Assembly: GCF_018873765.1 (NCBI RefSeq)
Contig: NC_057921.1
Location: 25,269,784-25,333,783, forward strand
Reading direction: 5' to 3'
Source of the DNA: Telopea speciosissima
Lineage: Eukaryota > Streptophyta > Magnoliopsida > Proteales > Proteaceae
DNA: 64,000 bases
Shown here piece after piece: positions 44,527 through 54,967 of this stretch. The notes below the pieces were generated by a model. The model was not told the origin of the DNA and did not search any database. It saw nothing but the letters and a program-made list of their open reading frames with translations. The translations under genes were made by a program, and so were the position numbers. Each line of letters starts with the position of its first letter. Position 1 is the first letter of the stretch.

Positions 44527-46095
44527 AGGGGGAGGAAGGGATCGTTAAGGAAACCAATGAGGGAGCTATTATCAGACTCCACAAGGATCTGAGAAATATG
44601 AAACTTAGCAGCCTCAACTAACCTAGCTCTCAAAGCTTCAACTTCTCCAATGAGGCAGTCCGAGCCGGCGATAAGATTAGAGACCGCCAGGACAGGTGAA
44701 CCCATTTGGTCGCGAATAATTTATCCGATCCCCCCCCCGGTTGTAGAATCCTTAGGAAGCGTCGCATCAGAATTCAACTTGTGGAAATTGGGAGCGGGGG
44801 GTTGCCGTTTCTGGCCGTCGACCCCATCGCAAAGCGGGAGCACAACAAGGGCATCTCCTTGCCCTTGAGAGGGAGCCTTCTTAGGCCTCTAGAATTCTTC
44901 AAACGCCCCTTGCGCTCGATAAAAAACATCAATGGAACACCACACCTTGTTGTTAAAAATCATGTCGTTCCTCGCTGTCCACAGATACCAGCAAATAAAT
45001 GAGCATAAGCTAAGCGCCTCTGCTGCTCTATGCTTCGATGGAAATTTATACTTCTTCCAACTCGCCAACCAATCTGCAAGTTTATGAGAATCACCGGCTG
45101 GAATAATGAATGATAAACTACTCCCAAACCACGTCGCTTTAGCAAAGGGACTGATGAGCACATTTATGTGCAAAATCTTAGGGTATATAAGCATGCATTT
45201 TACTCACATTTTACGGAGCTCCTCGGGTATTTTTCTGTGTTTTTCAGGTTTTAGGTCTTTTTGGTCATTTTATGCTATCGGGAACTGAATCTCAAAATTT
45301 ACACATAAAGCTGCCCAATGTTTTTGCATGGCTGTGTTCAGAGCTGAAATTTATGCTAGATGGACGTGATGGAATTCCAGTACGCATTCGTTTAGGGCAT
45401 CATGCGAGCAATTATCGTTTTCGGGCCGTAAAAGAATAATGGGTCAGAAATGAGCTGTAATGCAAGCTTGGGCCAGTCTGAATTTTTGGAGAGTTATATT
45501 TGGCATCAAGGAAGACAATTGTGATCAAGGGTTGAGATCATCTGAAGCATTTACTCTCATTTTGCATTTTTCACCATTGGAGGAGAGAGAAAAGCCACAT
45601 GGGACCTACACCTATTCACATGTGACCAAGGGTAGGATCGATGGAAATAATTCTCACTGAATCAACCAAGGACAAAGGAGGAATTTCATATTCAAATTAG
45701 AAGTTTGACTAGAAAGTGGGTTGCAAGCAAGGATTGGCCAAGACGGGATTTGCACAAGAAAGAAAGGAGAAATAGTTGGAGAGATAGGAGAGGAGAAAAG
45801 AAAAAAAAAAAAAAAAAAAAAGATACTCTCTCCCACTCACGTTCCTCTTTCCCTCTTACCTAACTTCTTCTCTCTGTCTCTCCCCCCTATTTTATCTCCC
45901 TTTCCATGCTCTCTCCCATCCACTCTCCATTTTCACTTTTCTTTTCTTTTTATTTTATTTTATTTTATTTTATTATGTTGTTTTTCCTTATCCCATCTCA
46001 TTCCACGGTTCCCATCTCTCCTCCCTCCCACGTTATCTCTCTCTCTCCCATATCTTTATTTATTTAATTTTTTTTCTCTTTTCCTATATTATCTC

Positions 46096-46349
46096 TCTTA
46101 ACATTATCATATCTCTAGTTATACAAGATTAGTTTGAATTTAAAATTTGAATTCTTGTATTAATATTTCCTGTAAAATCTTTATTTATTGTACATTCAAT
46201 ATATGAAAGATTAGATTAGATTTGTTTGAATTTGAATTTTGAATTAGTTTGAATTTGAATTTTGAATTCTTGTACAAAGATGTATATATATCTCTCACAT
46301 TATTCAGTGAAAATTAGACTAATGCAATTGCATCTTCCCCAACTTAAGA
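46096..46349 (+). repeat. Element D 5' LTR
   Basis: Begins TCTTAACATTA and ends CAACTTAAGA, so its terminal six bases TCTTAA/TTAAGA are inverted repeats but the dinucleotides are TC...GA rather than TG...CA. It contains internal repeats of TTTGAATTTGAATTTTGAAT and the palindrome ATGCAATTGCAT near its end. Confidence 0.85.
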
Positions 46350-46361
46350 TGGTATCAGACC
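46350..46361 (+). other. Element D primer-binding site
   Basis: TGGTATCAGACC directly abuts the LTR, matching the initiator tRNA-Met type apart from the last bases (usual AGAGC). An inverted second copy lies at about 47690-47701. Confidence 0.8.
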
Positions 46362-46371
46362 AATTAGATGT

Positions 46372-47656
46372 GGCAGTAATTTTGCTAACAGAGAGGATTA
46401 AATTTGAAACTGGGTGCACAAAACACATGTGGAAGAATCAAACCTGGTAACAAAGAAATACTACCAAAATGGGCAACTGGAATGTGGGAACCATTAGGCA
46501 AAGCAATGGGTGGTGAGGCATTAGTAGCATGAACAGAAGTAAAAAGGGAGGGGTCAAATGTAATGTGATCAGTAGCACCCGTATCCACAATCCAAGTGGA
46601 TTTAGAGTGCAAAAGAGGAGTACCTGCTAAGTTAACCAAGGGATGAGAGCTGGGCGGCAGAAGCGTGAGGAGTTGCTGTAGTTGGTCGGCAGTAAGTGAG
46701 GGAATTGAGGGGGTGGAAGGTTCCACCGTGGCAGCAGCAACAATAGGCCGAGAACCAACATTCCGAGGTCCAACAGGGGCAAAATTGGAGCCGCGCTTGG
46801 AGCGGGTGGTCTACCAATCTGGGTAACCATTCTTCTTAAAGCATCGGGATTCGGTGTGGCCATTTTTGTTGTAGAAGGTGCAATAATAACTTGGTTTAGT
46901 AGAAGAACTAGAACCTGATCGGCGGTCAAGGGAGGATGCCGTGACAGCCATAGCAGCCTGGTCTGGAAGGGCGGTGTGAACATCGCGCAATGATCTCTGG
47001 CGTTCCTCTTGGAGCAAAAGAGAGTAAGCTTTATTTATGGATGGCAAGGGATCCATCAGTAAAATCTGACTTCGGACAGCAGCATAAGAATCATTAAGCC
47101 CTTGGAGAAAGTCCAGAAGGTGATCAGTTTCAAGGAAGGATTGCAAAGTGGTCATAGCACCACAAGAACAAGCCGGCAGAGTGCAATAAGAGAGAAGCTC
47201 ATCGCAAAGACCTTTGACGATAGTGTAATAGGCTGAAATAGAATCGTTGCCTTGAACATGGGTCGAAAGAGTACGCCGAATTTTGAATATGCGTGGGGCA
47301 TTCTTTGGAGAGAACCAATCATGCAAATCAACCCAGATATCATGGGCTGAATCAATCCATAAACTACTGTGGGAGATCGAAGGGACAGTGGAATGCATGA
47401 GCCATGAGCGGACCATTTATGCTATTACAGCGGACCCAATGGGGTAAATTGGTGGAAGTCGAATCAGGTTTCTTTAATGATCCATCAACAAAACCAAGCT
47501 TATTCTTGGCTTCAAGAGCCATAAGCATGGCACGATGCCATGTCGATGCCATGTCGGGTAATTATCACCATCTAGGAGGGTAGTGACAAGAGTAGTTCTC
47601 GGCTAATCATTGGAGTGAAGGAAGAATGGGGAAGAGACAGGTATAGGAGCTGTCAT
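46372..47656 (-). pseudogene. Element D gag and protease, inverted relative to the element
   Basis: The minus-strand ATG at 47656 opens gag (MTAPIPVSSP). Then follow DGDNYPTWHRAML-like and LGFVDGSLKKP, and LWIDSAHDIWVDLHDWF, FLQGLNDSYAAVRSQILL. The zinc knuckle reads CTFYNKNGHTESRC, where the second cysteine is now tyrosine. Protease follows with WIVDTGATDHITFDPSLF at about 46570-46590, ending at SFKFN and a frame break at about 46390. Several stops and frame changes break it. In its present orientation it cannot be expressed from the element's own LTR as a gag-pol message. Confidence 0.85.
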
Positions 47657-47689
47657 TAGAGAGGAAAAGCCAGGAACGATACTTAGGCT

Positions 47690-47733
47690 GATACCATCTT
47701 AAGTTGGGGAAGATGCAATTGCATCATTTTTTC
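47690..47733 (-). other. Inverted second LTR end plus PBS in element D
   Basis: On the minus strand it reads GATGCAATTGCATC, then TTCCCCAACTTAAGA, then TGGTATCAGCC, the last about 29 bases of the LTR followed by the PBS. It points into the inverted gag block. The break with the integrase side lies just beyond the 14-base palindrome GATGCAATTGCATC. Confidence 0.85.
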
Positions 47734-47739
47734 CTCTGA

Positions 47740-50196
47740 TTTTTGCATCTTTCAAAACCTACGCTCGAAGACGACTATTGTGACAGGTAAGTAGCACAGT
47801 GGCCTTTATATTCTTGAGATTGGAAACCCCGTTTCTTTTGTTTCCACCACATCCCCTGGTGCACATTTAAACTCTGGCATTGGCGATTGGGGCATCCCGG
47901 CGCCCTATCTCTCTCTCATTTAAAGACTTTAGATTGCAATATTTCATTTTCAAATAAATGTTCTTGTACTATTTGTCCTTTGGCTAAGCATACTAGGTTG
48001 CCATTCCCATCACGGACTATCACCACTACTTGTTTTGAACTTGTTCACTTGGACGCTGGGGCCCTTACTGCACCCCTAGTTTATCTGATGTACGGTTTTT
48101 TCTTACAGTGGTTGACAATTATTCACGCAGTACATGGTTATATTTAATGTCTTCCAAATCCGTTGTTAATCATTTTCTCCTACATTTTTTTGCAATGGTG
48201 CGTACTCAGTTTAACACATCCATACGTTGCATTCGGTCTGATAATGGGAGAGAATTTTTTAATGCACCCACTATTTCTTACCTCCAATCCCAGGGTGTCC
48301 TCCACCAATCAAGTTGTGTCTCCACTCCCCAACAAAATGGAGTCATGGAGCGCAAACATCGACACCTTTTGAACATTGCCCGGGCCTTGCACTTCCAATC
48401 TATTTTACCAATTAATTTTTGGGATGAATGTGTCCTTACAGCCGCCTATCTAATTAATCCTCTTCCACTGGCCTCCACTCGACCCCGACGCACCCGTTTT
48501 CCATCTTCAAGATTGAAGGATCACTATTGTTCGCTCACTATGTTGCCACAGTCTTCGACGTTAATGGGTCCAGGTACCTCCTATCCCTTGTCCGCTTATT
48601 TGAGCTATGCTCATTTTCAGCCCCCCATATGGCTTTTCTAACCTCCTTATCCATTGTTGTTGAACCTGTCAATTTCACTGAGGCTATGAAATAGCAGGGT
48701 TGGCGTGATGCAATGCAGATCAAAATTAAAGCATTATCCCTTAATGATACTTGGACACTTGTACCTCTTCCTCCCGGTAAACGCCCCATTGGCTACAAAT
48801 GGGTCTATAAGGTCAAACAAAAATCTGATGGAACAGTTGAATGCCTTAAAGGCCAATTGGTGGCAAAAGGGTACACTCAAATTGAGGGGGTCGATTACCA
48901 TGATACCTTTGCCCTGGTGGTGAAATTGGTGACTGTGCGTGTTCTATTGGCAATTCTAGTGGCCCGTAATTGGGCTCTTGAACAGATGGATGTCAACAAT
49001 GCTTTCCTTCATGGTGACCTCCATGAAGAGGTCTACATGACCCCGTCTTTGGGCTATCTTCGTAAGGGGGAGAATTTGGTCTGCCGGCTTAATAAATCCT
49101 TATATGGTCTTAAACATGCATCTTGGCAATGGTACTCTAAATTCTTCATTGCCTTATGTGATTTTGGGTTTACACACTCTCAGGCCGATCACTCATTGTT
49201 TATTCTTCGGCGTAACCATCAAGAGGTTTTTGTCCTTCTCTATGTTGATGATTTGGTCATCACTAGGTCAGACCCCACTTTGATATAGACTTTGAAATCC
49301 ATGCTCCATCAACAATTTCACATTAAGGACCTTGGCACACTGAAATATTTTCTCGGCATAGAGGTGGCGTGCTCCCACAACAATCTTTATCTTTGTCAGT
49401 GCAAATACGTGCTCGACATTCTTGTTGATTCTGGTCTCACTGGGGCCCGCCCTGTTGACACACCGATGGAACAAAATATTAAGTTATCTGACTCTTTGGG
49501 TGATATCTTGGGAAACCCCACTCCATATCGTCGCTTGACTGGCCGTTTGATCTATCTCATTGTGACTCGACCTGATATTACATACGCTGTTAACATACTA
49601 AGCCAGTTCATGCACCAACCACGACAGCCTCATCTTCATGCCGCCCATCATGTGCTTCGTGATCTTAAAGGCACTGTTGGCCAGGGTCTCATTTTTCCAG
49701 CTTCTAATTGTCTCACTCTACGTGCCTACTGTGATTCTGACTGGGCTAGCTGTCCGACGACGAGACGCTTTACCACAGGATATTGTATTTTTCTCGGGGA
49801 CAGCCTTATTTCTTGGAAAACAAAAAAGCAACGCACCATATCTCGTTCATCTGTGAAAGCTGACTATCGTGCAATGGCGATCGCCACATGTGAAATAACA
49901 TGGCTATCGTCTCTTCTTCAAGAGATTGGCATCCCAGTCACCCAACCGATGCCCCTCCATTGTGACAACTAGGCTACTTTACATATTGCAGCAAACCCTG
50001 TCTTTCATGAACGAACTAAACACATAGAGATCGACTGCCATCTCGTTCGTGAAAAACTCCAGTTGGGACTCATCCGACCTACCAAGATTTCTACCACTTC
50101 TCAGGTGGTGGACCTATTCACCAAAGCTCTAGGACGGGAGCCATATCGACTGCTTACTTCCAAGTTGGCTATTCGAGATCTTCACGCTCCAACTTG
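47740..50196 (+). pseudogene. Element D integrase, reverse transcriptase and RNase H
   Basis: Starts with the pre-integrase stretch (FCIFQNLRSKTTIVTG, about 47745) and GHPGALSLSHLKTL. The integrase core reads VDNYSRSTWLYL and IRCIRSDNGREF, then TPQQNGVMERKHRHLL. A frame break near 48480 follows. RT runs from 48713 (LEQMDVNNAFLHGDLHEEV; LYVDDLVIT with Y-V-D-D at 49241-49252). A TAG stops it at 49286-49288. RNase H follows (AYCDSDWASCPTTRR; ADYRAMA) to a TAG at 49970-49972 in the CDNQ motif. The last part reads [16 protein letters not shown] and ends before the purine tract. Confidence 0.85.
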
Positions 50197-50204
50197 AGGG
50201 GGAG

Positions 50205-50463
50205 TCTTAACATTACCATATCTCTAGCTGTATAAGATTAGTTTGTATTTGAATTTTGAATTCTTGTATTAATATTTCCTGTAGAATCTTTATTTATTGT
50301 ACATTCAATATAGGAAAGATTAGATTAGACTAGATTAGTTTGAATTTGAATTTTGAATTAGTTTGAATTTGAATTTTGAATTCTTGTACAAAGATGTATA
50401 AATATCTCTTACATTATTCAGTGAAAATTAGAATGATGCAATTACATCTTCCCCAACTTAAGA
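50205..50463 (+). repeat. Element D 3' LTR
   Basis: Same termini as the 5' LTR (TCTTAACATTA ... AACTTAAGA), about 259 against 254 bases, with scattered substitutions and small indels. The purine tract GAGGGGGAG at 50196-50204 directly precedes it. Confidence 0.87.
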
Positions 50464-51207
50464 ATCTCCTCCTCTTTTTCTTCCCTGTTTCTAAAATCTC
50501 TCTTTTTTTTTTTTTTAAATTCTACTTCCCTCCACTGAATATCCCCTTTTTTTTTCAATTAGATTTTCCCATTCTCTCTCTCTCTCTCTCTCTTATTTCT
50601 TATCTCCTATCTTATTTTTTTTTTCTCATCCACTCTCCACGTTTTTTTAGAGCACCCACTCTCCATGATTTTTGAAAGACATTATGGAGATTTACTTAAT
50701 CCTTGAATGGAATCCTAGTCATTAGCCTCACTCTCTCTCCTCTCCTCCAAATTTTTAAGGGCATTTTAGGAATTTGACTATAGATGGAAATTTTGTGGAG
50801 AAGATTCTCTCATCCTTGGAAGGTTGAAAAGTCAAAGATTGGAGATGCCTTGATTACTATACTTGGAGAAGACTCCTGCAAAGAAAAGGAAGCACAAGAA
50901 TTAAATTGAAAAGTCTACTTTTTTGAAATTAACAGGTCTATTAGACCAAGCTTTGTATCTCTCATACTTTTCATATTTTTTATTTTTTTGGGGATTCAAT
51001 CTTTTTTTGGGGAAATATTTTTTATTCTTTAGGATCCTCTCTCTCCATCCTCCACGGTTTTAGAAGGAGAGGAACTCCCAAAATCGTGGAGGTCTCTCTC
51101 CTCTTCTCCTCTTCTCCCTTATCTTCTCCTTCCCCTATAAATACCCCTATGCTTTGGGGTTGTAATGTGTTCAATTCTAATGCGATTTTAGTTCAGCTTT
51201 TTATGAG

Positions 51208-51510
51208 TTTTTTTTTTTTTTTTTTTTTTTTTGCTAAGGATCAGCAAGTATATAATAAAAGTAAAAAAGAATACAAGAATTTAATGTCCAGGCATACCCA
51301 GACAGATATAGAAACACCAAGCTGAGGCTAAGAGCCTACAGCCAAAAGAGAAAACAATGGAAAGAAGCTAAGGCCAGTAGCCGAAAACCAAAGTATAAAA
51401 ACAAACCCCTAGCTAGTCAAATCTGAATCTAGGTCTACCCTTGGCATCATCAGACACAAGGTGCCAGACAGAGGGGGGGAAATCTGAGACCCAAGGAGAA
51501 GACACACCAC
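51208..51510 (-). mobile_element. Poly(A)-tailed retroposon fragment (LINE or SINE) in element H
   Basis: A run of 25 T (51208-51232) interrupts an LTR stretch that is continuous in the related LTR at 35540-35640. It is followed by about 270 bases unlike the LTR (CCTACAGCCAAAAGAG, CATCAGACACAAGGTGCC). The structure fits the 3' end of a minus-strand non-LTR retroposon. The right edge is uncertain and no coding or A/B-box signature was recognised. Confidence 0.5.
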
Positions 51511-52647
51511 TTTTCTTCTTCTTCTCCTTCTAATTTGTGATTTCTCTAGTTCTAGTTTGATTTTATGAGCTTAGTTCAATGGTTGTAATAATTTTATGCA
51601 AGCTTTGATTCAATTATTGTCTTCAATATGGTTGTAATCTCTTAATTCTAGTTCTAGTTTGAAAGCTTTCTAGTCTAAGTTTCTAATTCTAGTGAGAAGG
51701 TTTGGAGATTTGAAAGAGGAAGCCACGCAAGGATCATTCAAGTTTTTCAAGCTTCATCAACTTCATCCATTCAAAGCCTAATCAATTCATGCACTTTCAA
51801 GTTTGGTAGAAGGGAGCATTGGTTCAAGTTCTTATTTTTATTTTTATTTTCTTCTTCTTAACCTCTTAATTCTTCTATTATTTTTATTTTAATCTCACTC
51901 TCATCCCCTCTATTCCCTCCATTCTAGTAGGACTTTAATTCTCCACTTTTCTTATTTTTACTCACTCTCTATCTCTCTAATTCTTTCATGCTTAAGGAAT
52001 TTTATTTTTTATTTAATATCATCATCATGCATTATGTTAGCTTTTAATTTAATTACTTTTGTTTTATTTTTTAGATTTGATAGGAGCATTTCAAGTGTGG
52101 TAGAGAGAAGCAAGCAATTTCAATCCGGTTCAAGCACCTTCGGGTTTTACTTCTTTAATCTCTTAGTTTTATTTTTCCTTTATTTTTTTTGTGTGGTTGT
52201 GGCGATTTATTCCTTCAAATTCGCGTTAGTATTGATAGGTTAGATGGATGTGTGTTAGGACGCCAATTCAATTCGTTAGATGCGTAATTTTGTTAGATGG
52301 GTGTGTGTTAGGATTCGATTCGGTAGATGCTTATGAGTTAGGATACGTTAGTTTAATTATCGTTAGTTTAATTATCGTTTGTTTAATCCAACACCTTAAT
52401 TAATTTGATTCACTTTGCATTGCTTTTAAGTGAGTAAGATAGAGTGGCGTACATCTCCTTGTGTTCGATCAGTAGCTACGACTGATCCGTACGCTTGCAG
52501 TAATTAATTCTTGCAAAAATAGGGACATTCGAGCAGGACATGATTAGCTGATTTCACCTCTGCGCCACACCTTCTACAGCTTTGGTCAACCTTCACTTGT
52601 CGCTTGAGAAGGTTCTCCCCTAAAGTAATCCCTTGCGCACAGACTCA

Positions 52648-53924
52648 CTAAAGAAAGGCCTTGATTTTAGGAAGCGATTTGCAGGCCCAAATTAGTTTCC
52701 AAACTCGAGTAGGGATGTTATCCCAATCATGAATTCTCGAAGAAGAAGCTTGGGAAGAAGAGCGATACTCCCTCTGATTCAACATCAAGTGGTATGCTGA
52801 TTTAGTGCTAAATACTCCATTCTTTGTAGGCCCCCAATGAAGACGATCAGATTGCGGGAATAAGCTATTAATCTTAGTGATTTCTCTGATGTCCGTGGGG
52901 TGGAAAAACTTGATCAGCAAGTCCTCTTTCCAAGTTCTATTCTGATGATCGATGAGCCCCTCCACCTTAGAGATGTTACAATCAGCTGAGTGCTAGTATT
53001 GGACTTTGAAATTTGGAGTGGAAGGAATCCAGCTGCAATTTCAAATATCCACTGAGTTACCAATGCCCACATCCCAAATCAGACCATCCTCAAGAACCTT
53101 CCTTCCCACTAAAAGGCTGCGCCAAACCATGAGGGTCTATTTCCCGTTGTGGCCTTAAGTAAATCAGTTCGCGGAAAGTATATGGTCTTGACAAACCGAG
53201 CCCAAAATGAATCAGAATTCTCAAATAGTCTTCAAGCTACTTTGGCTAATAGCGCCCGGTTTTGTAAAATAGGATCTCTAAAGCCAATATCACCCTTCTC
53301 CTTTGATCGGCACAGTCTAGACCATGAGATCCAATGGATCTTCTTGTTCTCATCATTGTGACCCCAATAGAAATCACACAAATTTCCTAATGGAGTTGTG
53401 AATACAGGCAGGAATTGAGAAGTGTGAAGCTGTATAATTTGCCATTGTACCCGCTACTGACTTAAGAAGAACCTTATAGCCAGCATGAGACAAGAGATTA
53501 TTTTTCGATCCTTGGTCTCTCTGTTTAGTTTTTGCTGCCACATACTTGAATACTTCTGATTTTGAGACACTAATTTCCACTGGTAACCCAAGGTACTTGG
53601 AAGGGCCATCTCCATATGGGATCTTGAGGATTCGGGAGAACCAATGCTTGAACCTCATCGGCATATTGGGGTTAAATGTAAGACCAAAGATTGATCTCTT
53701 GCCACTAGCTTGGCAGTAGGTATCCAAACAAGATTTTAGATTGGAGACTTCGTGGAGTTTGACTTCTAAAAATAATAGGGTATTGTCTACAAATAATAGA
53801 TGGGAAACTGGAGGAGCATGGTTACGAACTCGGATGCCTTTGACAAGATGGGCTTCTTCTGCAACACCAATCGTCGAACTTAGGACCTGAGAACACAATA
53901 TGAAGATGAAGAGGGAGAGGGGGT
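52648..53924 (-). pseudogene. LINE G reverse transcriptase C-terminal half (broken)
   Basis: From 53924 downward, LSLFIFILCSQVLSS follows the interrupted RT block. The palm box reads LLFVDNTLLFLE, where L-F-A-D-D is expected, so the second catalytic aspartate is replaced by asparagine. SKYLGLPVEISVSKSEVF and NLLSHAGYKVLLKSV follow. After stops and frame changes between 52966 and 53373, the linker LHWGPTKNGVFSTKSAYHLM and VWKLIWACKSLPKIKAFL are read at 52648-52965, ending near the GGGAC junction with H. Confidence 0.8.
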
Positions 53925-54142
53925 TGTAAGGGTATTTATGTAATATCCCTTCATATGTTCTAATATAATCCTACTTGTGTTAATGCCCAGGCTGTGAGGG
54001 GCAATCTAGTAATTAGCCCATCTGACCTAAACCCTAGTTTCCCTATATATACTAGCTGGAGGCAGCAGTCTGGGTATTCCAAACTAGATACTCAGGGTGT
54101 AATGCTTTAAGCAACCTTGTGCTTAAACCCTAAACCCTAACA
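53925..54142 (+). repeat. Element E 5' LTR
   Basis: 218 bp, TG...CA termini. It carries a TATATATA box at 54044-54051 and ends with two telomere-type units (AAACCCTAAACCCTAA, about 54125-54140). The following bases (ATCTTAAAGC) do not match the usual initiator tRNA PBS. Confidence 0.92.
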
Positions 54143-54967
54143 ATCTTAAAGCATTAGGTTTTTCGTTTCCCTGTGATCAAGATCTGTTTTGGATTTCGGA
54201 TTAACGTTCGGCTTCGGTGATTTTCTCCAATCGATTTCGGTGTGATTGATCGTTTTTCTTTTGAGGGATCAACGTTCGTACATATCACTTCTGGTTTTTT
54301 GATCAATTTGTATGATCGGCTTCGGTTTCGTTTTTTAGAAAACAGAATCGTGTTTCTACACTGTGGATCAAGGAATTGATTACCTATCCAAGGCTGTGGA
54401 TCAAGGCATTGATTACCTCATTGGTTTTAGCATTCGGCTTCACTCTCGGTTTTGGCGATCGGCATCTGCCACCTGCAAAATCCGTTGTACAAAGAGGAAG
54501 TAATTGATTACTTTGTTTGAAAAAAGACAGTAAACGTTGGCAGCTTCTCAAAAGCATTGATTACCTTTTTTTTTTTTTATTTATTTGAAAAGGGTTTTGT
54601 CCTTTCTCATAAACCTTTTGATTTGAAAGGACATTAATGCTTTCTCTGATTTGATTAAAAAAAAAAAAAATACAAATCAAAAGCAGCTTTTGGCAGAGTA
54701 CGTTGGCAGAGACTTCTCTTCAAAGTTTTAATTGGCTGATTACCTAATTAAAAAAAAGAAAAAGGGAGAAGCCGCAAGCGACCGTACCAGCAGCCAGTGC
54801 CAGTGACCTGCGCCAACAAGCACTACGAGTGTCGACACCGCTGTACCACTGCTATCTTTTTCCTCTGCCGTCTAAATCCAGGGTTCTCCATATCAGGTGT
54901 GATTGTTCCTTGGACCATTTATTTTTATTTGAATTTTTCTTTGGACATATAAACAAATCACATAAAT
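54143..54967 (+). other. Element E leader
   Basis: About 825 bases between the LTR and gag. No gene; it contains short repeats (GTGGATCAAGG at 54363 and 54399), T and A runs at 54569-54578 and 54659-54670, and no clear tRNA-Met PBS. Confidence 0.6.

Larger units (their letters stand above)
44124..45146 (-). pseudogene. LINE G ORF2 C-terminus: zinc-binding tail and RNase H-like domain
   Basis: From 45146 downward comes the RT tail SPFAKATWFGSSLSF, then SLCSFICWYLWTARNDMIFN. Further down is an RVT_3-type RNase H-like domain (LRARLVEAAKFHISQILVES; FFYISREANYVANTLARKAL at about 44400). A proline run (PLPPPPP) is encoded by the 15-G run at 44512-44526. The final part runs into a foldback element. 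The frame is broken between the two domains near 44700-44890. Confidence 0.75.
46096..50463 (+). mobile_element. Element D: Ty1/copia (Retrofit/Ale-like) with an inverted gag-protease block
   Basis: LTRs 46096-46349 and 50205-50463 are flanked by ATCTC (46091-46095, 50464-50468). A PBS follows the left LTR and a purine tract (TTGAGGGGGAG) precedes the right LTR. The internal region is out of order. Gag and protease (46372-47656) lie on the minus strand, while integrase, RT and RNase H (47740-50196) lie on the plus strand. A second LTR end plus PBS, inverted, lies at 47690-47733 at the junction. Confidence 0.88.
45152..52521 (+). mobile_element. Element H: Athila-type solo LTR inserted in LINE G, itself carrying Copia element D
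   Basis: Starts TGATGAGCACATTTATGTGC, ends ...CTTGCAAAAATA (expected CA), flanked by GGGAC at 45147-45151 and 52522-52526. Without D and a poly-T insert it is about 2.7 kb with no internal coding region, so it is a solo LTR left by recombination. A TATAAATA lies at 51136-51143. Its end block (GATCCGTACGCTTGCAGT) matches the LTR at 36388 and element C. Confidence 0.85.

Noticed and set aside
54125..54141. Interstitial telomere or chromosome-end scar
   Set aside because: Only two units, present in both LTRs of element E at the same place, so they belong to the element.
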